Source of the DNA: Paraphaeosphaeria minitans
Taxonomy: Eukaryota > Ascomycota > Dothideomycetes > Pleosporales > Didymosphaeriaceae
Reading direction: 5' to 3'
Assembly: GCA_015832175.1 (NCBI GenBank)
Contig: WJXW01000001.1
Location: 1,550,001-1,614,000, forward strand
DNA: 64,000 bases
The notes below the pieces were generated by a model. The model saw only the letters and a list, made by a program, of their open reading frames with translations, ran no database searches and had not been told where the DNA came from. Within the stretch, counting starts at the first letter, position 1, and each line of letters starts with the position of its first letter. A program made the position numbers and the translations under genes. Positions 45,408-57,293 of the stretch are shown here, piece by piece.

Positions 45408-46649
45408 GGAAGACGCCACCCTTTAGACCACTATATAGTAAGATAGGAGAAGAACTCCTTAAAGAATATAATTTTATTAAAATAAACTTTAAGAAAGGAT
45501 ATATATAACTATTAAAGTTACTAGTAGTAAGCCCTTTTATATTTATTAAGAAAAAGGATAGATTAGACAGACTATACGTTAACTACTAATAACTTAACGA
45601 CATAATAATAAAGAACTAATATCTACTACTAAATATTATAGAGTTATAAGATTAACTATTTTAAGCTAAGATATTTATAATAATAGATCTAAGAGACAGT
45701 TACTACCTTATATAAATTAAAAAAGGTAAAGAATAGAAAATAGCGTTTTAATTACGCTATAGACTATTTAAGTATAAGATTATACTATTTAGACTTACAA
45801 ATGCACTAGTAGCTTTTATAGCGCTTATTAATAACGTACTCTATAAATATCTAGACATATTTGTTATTACGTATATAGATAATATCCTTATCTTTTCTAA
45901 AAACGAATTAGACTACACTAAGTATGTATAGATAGTACTAGAAGCACTAGATAAAGTATGCCTTTGCATTAAACTTAAGAAATGTAAGTTTAACGTTAAA
46001 TAACTTAAATTCCTAGGACACATTATTACTATAGAAGGAATTAAGATAGCACTAAGTAAAGTTAAATATATTAAGAACTAGCTAATACTAAAGACAGCTA
46101 AGAATATCTAAGAATTCTTAGAATTCTGTAGATTTAACTAATAATTTATCCAAGATTACGTAAAGGTTATAATACCTTTAATAAATCTTATAAAGAAGGA
46201 CGTACCCTTTAAATAGATAGATAAGTATAGAATATTATTCTAACTCCTTAAGATAGTATGTATTATAGAACCTATTCTTATTTATTTTAGAAGTGATAAA
46301 CTACTACGCTTTAAAATAGACGCTAGCGATCTTACGCTAGGCGCCTATACTAAATAAAAATGTAATAGTAAATAGCACCTAATTGCCTATTACTTATGTA
46401 AATTTAATAACGCTAAAATATAATACAATGTATATAATAAAAAACTCTACGCTATTGTTAAAGCCTTAAAGCACTAAAGGATTTACGCGCTTAGTTACTT
46501 AACACTAAAAATCTATACAGATTATAAGAACCTTCTAAGGTTCATAATAATAAAAGAACTTACGCTATAATAACAAAGATAGTTATAAACTATAGAGTAG
46601 TATAAGTTTAAAATTATCTATATAGCTAGGAAAGAAAATGGCAGAGTAG
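45408..46649 (+). mobile_element. Element 1, second segment (RT to RNase H)
   Basis: Continues element 1 pol directly from the duplicated GGAAG: reverse transcriptase with YIDNILIFSK near 45870-45900, then RNase H (DASDLTLGAY near 46320). It ends at AGTAG (46645-46649), the target duplicate of element 3. Confidence 0.85.
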
Positions 46650-47060
46650 TGTTACGTACCAGATAACAACGTGGGACTCAGGCGCTTATAAAGGTGTGAT
46701 GAAGCGACGACAGGGTTATAAACGTAACAAAGAGACGCTAAGCAACTTAGATTAGGTCACGTAATGTGCTTAGTTACTTAGCAGCACTAAGTAGTAGAGC
46801 TAGTCACGTAAAGTGCTTAGTTACTTAGTAGCACTAAGCAGCGGAGTAGCCTTAGTATATAGGAACGCGAGGATAGGCTCTCTATACTTGTGTTTAATCT
46901 GTTTATTAATCTATTATTTAGATTCTAGTAGACTAAATTGTTAACTCGTTACACTTTGCAAGATACTATTATATTAATAAGACTTTCTACCTTCTATAAG
47001 TACTCCTGCCTAAGAACTAACCTTAACCCTTTAGGACTAGCTACCCTCTTAGATTTAACA
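46650..47060 (+). repeat. LTR, subfamily B, 5' LTR of element 3
   Basis: 411 bp, TGTTACGTACCAGATAAC to TTAGATTTAACA. The left 200 bp contain a duplicated CTTAGTTACTTAGCAGCACTA-like block; the right part, from CTTAGTATATAGGAACG onward, is shared with subfamily A. Little RIP compared with its 3' partner. Confidence 0.88.
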
Positions 47061-49014
47061 TCTTAAACACTTTTAATATAAGTACTTTATAAACTCCTAC
47101 CTCTTCTACAGCTTTAGGTGCTACTAAGATTACTCTTATAAAGGATAGCAGTAAGGCGTATAAACCTAATTTCTACTTTAGCAAATAATTTTAAACTAAT
47201 ATCTAGATTCTCTAGTTAGACCTCTACTTCTTTAACTTAGATAAACCCTTTAAAGACAAAAAGAAGGTTATCTTCGCAGCGATATATATATAAGGAGATA
47301 CAGGATTATAAATCTATCTTTACCTTAAAAAGTACCTAGGAATGGACCACAATAACAATAACAATAATTACGTAAACAAACACGCTAATATAGTTAATAT
47401 TATTAAGAATTATAATAACTTTAAGAAATACCTTAAATAACTCTTTAGGATTACTAATAAGGACTCTATTACAAAAGCAAAGATTTAGACTATAACTTAG
47501 AAATAATTAGTAGCTAAGTATATAGCTAAGTTTTGTAGATACGCTGTGTAACTTAACTAGGACAATAAGTCTCTTTAGGATATATACAAATAAGAACTTA
47601 AATAGAAACTACGTAAGGAACTCCTACGTAGTAGTGCACAAATTACTAACCTTAAAGAACTATATAAAGAAACTATTAGAATTAATAAAGAATAGTTCTT
47701 ACTATAATAGGAGCTTTACTAAAACCCTAGGGCGATAAGCTTTAGACAACTAGTAAAAGTAGTTTATAAGAACTCTATTAGAATTGTCTAAAAGTAATAG
47801 CTAAGGAACTACTAGAGATACAAACTAATAGAAGATGTCTAGTTTAACTACTTAGGCAAAGGAAAAAGAGGAAAGATAGGCCCTAAGTAGCCTAATAAAC
47901 GCGTCTCTAATAGAAATTAAGAACTAATAACTAAGACCTGTAAATACTTTATATATAGCAAACTAGGCTATATAGCTAGAAACTGTAGATTAAAGAACAA
48001 AGTCTATTAAACTAAGTTAAATATACTAACTATTAAGGACTAAGAACCTAATAAGGAATAAGAAGTTATTACAACGCTATTTAGTTACTAACACATTACA
48101 CTAGAATAAAGTAAGTAATTAGATTTACCTAACTTATAATTATATAAAAATCTAAAAGACAACTCTAACGTATACTATAATACAGAAGACATAGAAGAAA
48201 TACTAAAATCTCCTACCCCTTACCTATAAAGTAGGCAGGAAGAAGACAACCCTATATTACCTAAGTATAAACTAAATGTTTAGGACTATATAGAACCCCA
48301 CTAGGCACTAAAAGGGATGCGACCCTATAAAAATAAGGAATTAGACTATATACTAAAGTACTACCTAGACTACTAAAATCCTACATACTAATTCTATATA
48401 TGGACGCATTGCGAACAACTAATATACGCACAACACAAGGCAGAAAAAAAAGAGAATAAGAAATAACCTAAAAGGAAACTGCGCTATAAATAGATATAAA
48501 TAGACTACCTTATCACAGCTTGCGATAAACACCTCTAAGATAAATAATAAGTAAAATACTTTCTTTACCTTACGCTAAAGGGCAACAAATACTATAATAT
48601 ACTTATTAATAGAGACTATATATAACTATACTAGTACACGTGTCTAAACTAAGACTACAAATACTACTATATAGCTAAATGTTTAGATAGCTTTGTAAAC
48701 TGCCTTATATAAGAAGTAATAACAGAGTTACTAATTTAACTAGTATATAGGAATAGTAAAGACTGTAGGAGGAAAAACAGAAGAATATCCTTATAGGAAG
48801 AAGAAGAAGACAATCTATATAAGCTATATACTTAAGAATAATAATAGAAGTAGATACTTAGAAACGTATACTAAGCACTAGAACTTAACTATAACCTATA
48901 TAAATAGATGTCTTTTTTAGGCCTAAACTTAGATAAGAAAACATTTTTATTAAATTAAATACTATAGTAAGCATAGTATTAGTTAAGCTACTAGTATAGC
49001 TTAAAGGAATATAG

Positions 49015-49970
49015 GCTTAAGCTCTTATAGACTTAGGAGTAGAAAGGAACTTTATATCTTATTAGATAGCAAGATAAGCAGAACTTATAATATTAGAGAA
49101 AAAAGTACTTTATATTATCTATATCGCAAATAGATCCCTAATGCCTAAGACACCTTAAATATACTAGGAGGTTACTACTATAATAACAGTCTAAGAACAT
49201 AGAAAGGAACTTACCTTAGATATCTTACTAGGATCTAAGTATAAGTTAGTCTTAGGATTACTTTAGTTAATAATACACAACTTGTAGATTAACTAGGGTA
49301 TAAAGAAAATATTATTTAAACACTATAATTATATATCATAAGCAAAGCCTACGCATTAACTAAAAATAATAGTAGATAAGGGAGTTATTAATAATATAAT
49401 ACTACAATAGATAGTTAAAAAACAGAAGCATACTTTAGTAGACGCTAGTAGGAACTACCAGGTTAAGAAGCGTAAGAAGGAGGACAATAGTACACCCCTT
49501 ACCTTACTAAGAGAGTATAGGAAATAGACACATATATTTATAAAAAAAGAAGGAAAAGTAAACCTACTAGAACATTAACCCTAGGATCTTACGATAGACC
49601 TAGAAGAAGGGAAGACACTACCCTTTAGACTACTATATAGTAAGACAGGAGAAGAACTTCTTAAAAAACGTAATTTTATTAAGATAAACCTTAAAAAAAA
49701 ATATATACAACTATTAAAGTCACTAGTAGTAAGCCCTTTTATATTTGTTAAGAAAAAGGATAAATTAGACAGACTATACGTTAACTACTAATAACTTAAC
49801 AACATAATAATAAAGAACTAATATCTACTACTAAATATTACAGAGTTACAAGATTAACTATCTTAAGCCAAGATATTTATAATAATAGATCTAAGAGACG
49901 GTTACTACCTTATATAAATCAAAAAAGGTAAAGAATAGAAAATAGCGTTTTAATCACGCTATAGACTATT
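49015..49970 (+). pseudogene. gypsy pol of element 3, left part
   Basis: Protease line LIDLGVERNFISY near 49021, then the start of reverse transcriptase up to the insertion point at CTATT (49966-49970). The frame resumes at 57294 after the copia element. Many RIP-type stops. Confidence 0.8.
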
Positions 49971-50165
49971 TGTTGTGGTAAAAAGGGCTCGAACTATTAC
50001 AGGATATTTAGGAGCAGAGTTGTAAAGAATACAAAGAGCTGATTGTAGGAAAGGATGCCGAAAGGGCAGACTATATACAAAAGAAACGAGCCTCTTGGCA
50101 AGAATCCTGTGATCTGAATTAGTGGATCTAGAAAGAATCACGGAAGTGAGTGTTTTACTTTAACA
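49971..50165 (-). repeat. copia LTR, left copy (3' LTR)
   Basis: 195 bp, TGTTGTGGTAAAAAGGGCTC to TACTTTAACA on the plus strand. It differs from the right copy only by transitions, and most of the RIP-type changes are in the right copy. Confidence 0.9.
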
Positions 50166-50699
50166 CACCCCCTAGGTGATCGCTTAAAGCGGATTACCTA
50201 TCCTAAGAAGTAATCTGTAATTATCTAAATCCTTCCTAAAGATCTTTAAAAAACCGTCTAAAGGCTGTTTAAAGATTAAAAAACTATTAAGAATTGTTCT
50301 TCTGAATTTCCTTATCTTAAGAACAGCAATTCTATTACCCCCTACTTGTTGTAATAGTAAAACAATCACTGTTTATCTTTTAAATCACAAATCCTATCGT
50401 GAATCGTGTCTAGAATCTCTTCTTCTAGTGGGTTAGGAGCTTATAAGCGTGGTACAAAGGCCTAGAGCGTAAACGCTTTTGTTCTACTACTCTTTTTACT
50501 TATTTCCTATTAACTATAAGGTAATTTCCCCGCTCTTACTAGCTAGTAAGTACAATAGGTAGGCGTGTTTTAATTAAGAAGGAGTGGTAGTGAGAGAAAT
50601 AAGCAGTAAGAAAGGAGCGCATTTAGCGCTCAATAATTAGATAGGCGGTAGAGCATATAAGCCCTTTGCTAGCGCTTAATCTTCTCTCTTTAATCCTTT

Positions 50700-51780
50700 A
50701 CTTTTAACGCTTTAACCTCCTATCTAATTTAAGCCTACTAGTTTAAGCCTTTAAATCCTACTGCCTTATAGTAGGTTCTCTTCTTCTAATTATTACCTTG
50801 CGCTCTTTCTGTTATTTAGAGCTTTACTAACTCTTTTAGATATCTAATAACCTAGCTAAAGCACGTGTAGTAAAGGCTGTAAAAGCTACTAAATAAAGCT
50901 CCTAATCCTCCCGCCAAGATCCTCCTGCTCTACTAGCTCCTCCTGCCCTAGCTCTAGGCCCCTAGCAATTGCTTAGTGCTCTTAGACAAGTAAGCTGCTT
51001 AGGCTGCTTAAAGGGAGCTCTAGTAGGAAAGAGTAATAGACGCTGCTATAATAACGCTTTAAGCTTAGGTAGGCGCTACTATACCTACTTTACCTACTCT
51101 TGCACTACTATGTATAGGGTTATTTTATTACTTTAGCTAATTTTACTAATTATTTCTGTAGCTAGCCGCATATTTAGACTCTAGCTATAGATTTTATCTG
51201 CTATTAACTATTAGAGGGTGCTAATGTGAGCTTTTATTCTAAGATTTATTCTAGGTTTAGCTAATACTTTCTATAGGAGAGACTAATTACTAAGCTGCGT
51301 AAGAGGGTTAAGGTGGCCTTATAAGCTCTTTCTCCTACTAGTAGTTAGGAGGAGTAAGCTTAGCACGCAGCTGCTGTCCTACTCCCTCCCTCCTAGCTAA
51401 TTCTTAGTAGAGGATAGGGTAATTGCCCTCCTACCCTACCTATTAAGGAGCAGCGCGGTCGCAGCTAATACCTTAATTAAAATAGCTAGATAAGCGGCCT
51501 ATTAGCTCTAAAGTAAAGTAGAGGCTAGGTAAGTGCTTCTCCTCCTACTAATTAAAGGAGGGGAGGCTAGGGTAAGCTATTACCTACTGCTAATTAAAGG
51601 AGAGGTAGAGGAGGTAGATAGGGTAAGGAATTACCTACTATAGAGAAGAGGAGAGGAGAAGGATAGGGAGAATCTCCTACTGCTAATTATAGGGGAGATT
51701 CTCGCACCCCTACGATTAAGTAGAGGAGGAAGAGGGTCCACATGCTTATAGATAAGCTCTTTAATCTCCTCTTCCTCTAA
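50700..51780 (+). pseudogene. Plus-strand Cys-rich frame, antisense to the copia element
   Basis: In the 3' region of the copia element, one plus-strand frame keeps protein-like sense despite RIP-type stops: a basic stretch (KARVVKAVKATK near 50859), a Pro/Ala/Leu-rich linker (DPPALLAPPALALGP), then SCLGCLKGALVG with RRCYNNA and a following YYTYF that looks like a CxxC with both Cys changed to Tyr (TGC to TAC). Further down the frame stays semi-open to about 51700 across a purine-rich repeat. The family is unknown to me. It faces the opposite way from pol, as do the corresponding frames in elements 2 and 3. Confidence 0.45.
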
Positions 51781-51884
51781 TTCCTATTCTCCCTCTAATC
51801 TTTTCTTTCTTTTTTTTTTCTTTTATTATTTCTTAGCTCTAAATTAATAATTCTAGGTAGTTAATAGATTGTTTCTTTACTTAC

Positions 51885-54800
51885 CTACTCTTATTCTGTA
51901 ATTGTTGTGCTCACATCTTATAGATTTAATAGCCTTTTAAATCTATTAAACTGCTAATAAGTGAGAGCCTTTATAAGGCTATCTGCTAGCATTTTGCTAG
52001 TTAGAAAATATTCCACTTAAAACGATCCTTTCACATGCTCTTACCACAACCACATGTTCTAAATATCTACATAGCGTAGTTAAGTAGTAATTCTTTCGTT
52101 CTTTTTAATTACTAAACAAATAGTTTGAAGATTATTATAATAGACCTTCTATAAAGGTCCTAGATCTAGAGTAAGCTTAGTGAAGAATCTCTTAATCGCT
52201 ATAGCTTCTTTACTTATATGTTTAAGCGCTAGAAGCTCTGCTTCTGTTATTAAAGTAGTAATTATGTTCTGTTAAGCTGCTTTCTATAGGATAGCTCCTC
52301 TAAATAATAGGATAATATATCCATAGGAAGATCGCCGTAATATTGGATTATTAGCGAATAAGGCATCTCTACATATTAGCAGATTAGGTCTATTGTAGCC
52401 ACTAAAGACTATAGCCTGCTATCTAGTTCAATAGAGGTAAAAGATCACACGATTAATAGCAGCAAAGTGTTCTTTACTTAGATTTATTAGAAAGTGTGAT
52501 AGCTTTAACACTGTAAAGGCTATATCTAGGCGTAGCATAATCGCTGTGTAGAGAGCCAATCCTACCTCTTCTTAAAAGAGCTTTATTTGTTAAGGAGTGG
52601 CTTCTCCTGTGCTCGGAACAAGATCTTCTACTAATAGAGGTATAGGAGGGAAGCTCCTAGAGTTTAAAAGGTTGAACTTTTTTGTGATCTTATTAATGTA
52701 GGTATTATAGACCAGAGAAATTAATCTTGCTTCTCTGTCCCTAATCACTTAAACACCTAGGAACTACTCTACTAGTCCTTTTAATTTAATCTTGTATTTG
52801 TTCGCGATCTTCTTCTAAAAATCTAGGGCTTCTTTCTCTTTACTCTTGTGATAGAGAAGAAGAATGTTATTAATATAAAATAGAACAATAATACTTTAAT
52901 CACTGTTAAAGAAAAGGCATAGCTCTTCTAGCGAAGCTAAGAGTCTATAAGATTAAAGTAATCCCGCAAATTTCTTATACTAAAGAAGTGGTGAATCTCT
53001 TAAGCCATACAAAGCTTAATTTAATCTTACACACTTTCCTAGCTTTTTAAAACTATTAGGTAATTTATAAGTTACTAGATTAGCGGCTGTAATAAGAGCA
53101 TTTAGAAACGCTCCTACTACATTAAATTGTAAGATTTCCAGATCGAATTCTGCTGCTAGAGCTACAGCTAATTGAAAAGATCTTACTACTAGGGTAGTAG
53201 TATAGGTAGAGTGGAGAGTATTCTTTTTCTAAAGATCTCCTCTTACAACAATTCGAGCTTTGCACTTTTTAAAGTATCTATTTTAATTAAACTTATAGGT
53301 AAAGACCTACTTCAAAGGGAGTAGTTACTCTAACACCTCTAATTGTTTAATCTCTGTCTAGGTACCTTTATCTTACAAAGTCGAGATCTCCTTGCGAGCG
53401 GCAAGGAGGAATAGCTTCCTATATAGATAATTATAAAGGTGTTTCTATAGGGTTGGCTTTAGTGTAAGCTTGTTTTTATAAGTCTAAGCTGCATAAGACG
53501 CTCTAGGCGCCTTTCTAAGCATAGAAGCGAATACTATCGCATTTAGTGTAATATATTCTTCTTACTTAGACTAGGCCTCTACTACTCCTAGTATAAACGT
53601 GTGCTCTAATATTACATTAAGATTACTTTAAAGATAATTAGCAATTAGTGTATAAACACCTAGCTTCTACCCACCCTCTAGCTAATTATCCTAATTATTT
53701 TGCTTCCTTAATCTTCGCAATAGCAGATAGCAATTTATTAGTTAGTTAATTTCTAGTGCTTTACTACAATTTCGCCTACTTATTCTACTTACCTCTAGAT
53801 AGATCTGCCTTCGCCTTTAGCGCGCTAGTAGGTTATCTGCTTTGTCTAGCGTGATTAAGTTATCTGCGCTAGGTTAATTAGCAACCCAATTAGTTTCTAC
53901 TAATAAATAGAGTATTAAATCCCTAGATTCTAGCAGGCCAGCTCTCCTAGTAGTGTTCTGGTGGCTGCTAGATATCTCTTAATCGCTTAACAGATCACCC
54001 CTAAGATCACCTGGCTCTAGTGTCTAATTAGGGGTTATAAGTCCTGTGCTTCCTTTCCTACTTAAGCAAATTCTTAGCTGCTAGCTAGCTAAGCTTACAG
54101 CTCGCTTAGTAGTAGGTACCTTAGGTTCCTAATCGCTTAGCTAGCCTACTTTGCTTTCAATTACTTAAGGGTTATCTATAGGTCTAGTAGTAGTTCTTAT
54201 ATACTTATTTATTTTAGGAAGAATATTAAGCACGTCTTTATACGCTTCTCTTAGATCGTTTAGCTCTCCTTCTTAGAGGCTTTCCACTATTTTTAACACT
54301 TCTATCTTTAGAATAGATTATTCCTCTAATCCTTTATAGAATAAGGACTTATTAAACCTTACATTTCGTGTAGTAATCACCTAATTAAGCTAGGGAATCT
54401 ATATTTAGTAGATATTAGAAGCTTTGTAGCCTACTAGGTATCTAATATAGCCCCTAGGATTTACTTTAAATTCTCTTCTGTCTCGCCCAGCTGCACACTC
54501 CTAATCTAAAGGGTAAGCTTAGCAGCTATAGGCGTAGACAGCACTCTAGTTTAGACAAAGATTAGCTGTCCTATATCGTGTTTTTACTAGTTTGAAATAA
54601 CAAAAATATTGTCTAAACTAAGCATCTAACGTTTTATTAGGTAATTAATAGCCTAATACTAGGCTAGGAATTATTTCTTAGAGCTAGCATGCCGCTTATA
54701 TAATCTTAGGCTAGAGATTCAATAGCAGATTTACACTTATTCACATTTTAATTACTTTTGTTATAAGCTCCTAGCCTACTCTTTCTATAGCGCTATTAGG

Positions 54801-55800
54801 CTTATACGTATAGGGCGGTAGTCTGCTAATCGTTATCCCTTCCTAATTAGCCTAAAATTCGTACTAGAATTTCCCTCTCTATAGAAGTGTTGCTGTATTA
54901 TTGTCCTAGTAGATTTTTATAATTTGAAGCTTGTATTTTATATTAATAAGAGCTAAAAAATCCTACCACACTCTTATTATCTTAGAAAGCGTCTTTGTTC
55001 TAAGATTAAAAATATAAGGTTTCTTACTAAAATCTTCTTTAATCAGCAAAACCTAGTTTTCTCTATTTCAAGCAGTAGGCATATCAAATAGATCCTAGGA
55101 TAATAAGTGAAATGGCCTAGGTGATTATTCTCTAGGTCTCCTAGAAATCACCTAGGTTGCGTGTGCAGTAGCATAGTGCTCGCAATCCTTTCTTAACATT
55201 CTAGTGATCTTTACACCTTAGGCTGCAGTTACTAGAGCTTATAGGGCTCTACTTCCTACATACCCTACTTAAAGGTGCCAGAGGTCCTCAGAATCCAATC
55301 TCTTAATATTAACCTAGGATAATCCTTTAGTAGTCACACTTATAATAATTAGACAAGAGCGGATTAGCTTGTATTATAAGAAAGTAAAGTTATACTCGCA
55401 TCTTAGGTCTACTAAGACAACGCTTTATTCTAGGCTTCTAATCCTAAGAGTGTGATCCAAACTAAGATACTAAATCTTTACTTTCTTCAAAAGAGCTTCT
55501 AATATAATATTCACATAAAAGCCTTCTACTACTCTCACTCCTTAAAGCAGCAGATCTTTTATAAATCTCTCATTTTTCCTATGCAAAGCGTTCTTAATCA
55601 GTCTATTACTAATTCCTAAAATTAGGAGGCTTTATGTACCTACCTCCACACTCTTATTTAATAATCGAAACGTCCCAGGAACAAGTCTTTTATAATCGTT
55701 AACTAGGTAAACTGCTGCAGCACTATCTAGTATCATACATTCTAACAGAGGATAAGCGTTAGAATATAGAGTAGAGTAGACACCCAATGCTCCATTGTCT
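51885..55800 (-). pseudogene. copia pol (PR-IN-RT-RNaseH), RIP-inactivated
   Basis: Read on the minus strand. Protease ILDSAAAVYLVND at about 55739-55695 (active-site DSG changed to DSA). Reverse transcriptase ALYGLRDSPLL near 53020-52985, then VLLFYINNILLLYHK near 52890-52840, the copia YVDD box with both Asp changed to Asn. RNase H line SSYGYIILLFRGAIL near 52310 and TEAELLALKHISKEAI near 52230-52190, then the terminal VDI...VEYFLTSKMLADSL block ending near 51890. Integrase lies between 53500 and 55300. Stops are mostly TAG/TAA at former CAG, CAA and TGG. Confidence 0.82.
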
Positions 55801-57071
55801 ATAGGCAGATTAAATAGGTTCAGTAGAGCAGCAGCAATACTACTAGGATACTTAATAGTCTTAGTAGAGGATTATTTCTTATTCTATTCTACCTTTATAA
55901 TCGCATTACAAAGGTTCAACCACTTAGGCTACTTAAGTTAATTAAGAATCTCTAATTTTTCTTTATTAGTAAGATTAAATAACAATATTCCATCCTAGGG
56001 TAATCTAGCTATTGCGGTTTAAAGTCTTTAGCACTCCATTAGTTTCCACCTATAAGTATAGGGCTTACAGGGACAGTTTGGTTGTTTCTTTGTCTAATTA
56101 GATAAACTAGAACTATTAGAGTTAGTAGATTGTCTTAATAATCCATTAAAGGTGGCGAATACCCCACTTGTTTTATTAGAACTAGATTAGATTAAATGCT
56201 CCTAGACAAGCGCCAAAAATACCTTCTCTAGATCGTCTAGCGTAATCTAATTCTGTCCTAGCGTCTTATCCTAGATCAGCTGTTAGTTTATTAATCAGGC
56301 CTAATCTAGTGCTATACGCGCGGCAATTATATCTAGGAAATCTTAGGTAGCAAGTAGTCTGCTAATTTCGCTAATTAAGTAGGTCTTCGCTTTTTAATAG
56401 AGGAGCTGCCATTCTTTAAACTAGGTCTTAGGACTTTATCTTACCTACTTAGCCTTCTTAAGATAAGCGCGGTACAAAGCTTAAACATTATTCTGTGTAG
56501 CTCCTTTATTTAGTGCGAGATCTTCCTTTAAGAGTCAAATTAGGGACTAAAGCGTAGTTTGGCGTGTATTAACTAGAGTAATTATAGCAGGAGTAAGCAG
56601 ATTAGGCGATACTGTAGCGTTTACCTAAGTCTAGAGATTCTGTATCTTAGTATAGTCTACTTGCTAGTCTAAAACTGCTGCTCTGTATTCTGCTATTCGT
56701 AAAGAAAAGCTCTTCTTATCTATTTTATACTTAGTAAGCTCTGCTTTGTATAATTAAATACTCGCCACAGAGGCTGTATCTGTAATTAGTAATAGTTTCT
56801 GTAGGAGTAGAGGTTGTTCTAGCTTTACGTAATTAATTACTAGAGCGTTAATCGCCTCTAGGTTAATTTAGTTCTAGATTCCTTTCAAGTTTGCTTAGAA
56901 TTAAAGCTAGACAAACTAGTAAGGCTAACTAGCGCGATTAACAAGCTATACTTCTGCCATTTTAACAATTTTTATAATTAGAATAGAGAGATTGTATCAT
57001 AAAGAGGTTCTAAATAGAGTGTTATATAATAATTTAAGCGTTGCTAAGTAAGTAGGGAGAATTATCTTACG

Positions 57072-57093
57072 TTCTAAGCGCTAGACTCATAAC
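57072..57093 (-). other. Primer-binding site: tRNA-Met anticodon arm match
   Basis: The plus strand reads AAGCGCTAGACTCATAAC directly before the right copia LTR, so the element's own strand carries the complement. This looks like the D-stem edge and anticodon arm (CTCATAA loop, CAT anticodon) of a tRNA-Met, not a tRNA 3' end. Copia elements of flies and yeasts are known to use internal half-tRNA-Met primers. Confidence 0.55.
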
Positions 57094-57288
57094 TATTGTA
57101 GTAAAAAGGGCTCGAACTATTATAGGATATTCAGGAGCAGAGTTATAAAGAATACAAAGAGCTAATTATAGGAAAAGATACTAAAAGGGCAGACTATATA
57201 CAAAAGAAACGAGCCTCTTGGCAAGAATCCCGTGATCTGAATTAGTGGATCCAGAAAGAATCACGGAAGTGAGTGTTTTACTTCAACA
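57094..57288 (-). repeat. copia LTR, right copy (5' LTR)
   Basis: 195 bp, TATTGTAGTAAAAAGGGCTC to TACTTCAACA, same length as the left copy, followed by the target duplicate CTATT. More G-to-A changes than the left copy. Confidence 0.9.
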
Positions 57289-57293
57289 CTATT

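Larger units (their letters stand above)
49971..57288 (-). mobile_element. Ty1/copia element, minus strand, nested in element 3
   Basis: 7,318 bp bounded by 195-bp LTRs (49971-50165 and 57094-57288) and flanked by a 5-bp target duplication CTATT (49966-49970, 57289-57293). Coding sense is on the minus strand: gag-like region (from an ATG at 56960 down to about 55900), protease, integrase, then reverse transcriptase and RNase H, the copia order. Beside the right LTR (its 5' LTR) lies a match to a tRNA-Met anticodon arm as primer-binding site. About 1.7 kb between the end of pol and the left LTR holds a plus-strand frame. All frames are RIP-damaged. Confidence 0.9.

Noticed and set aside
49959..50369. 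Two 60-codon minus-strand frames
   Set aside because: They cover the copia LTR and the adjoining untranslated region; no protein likeness.
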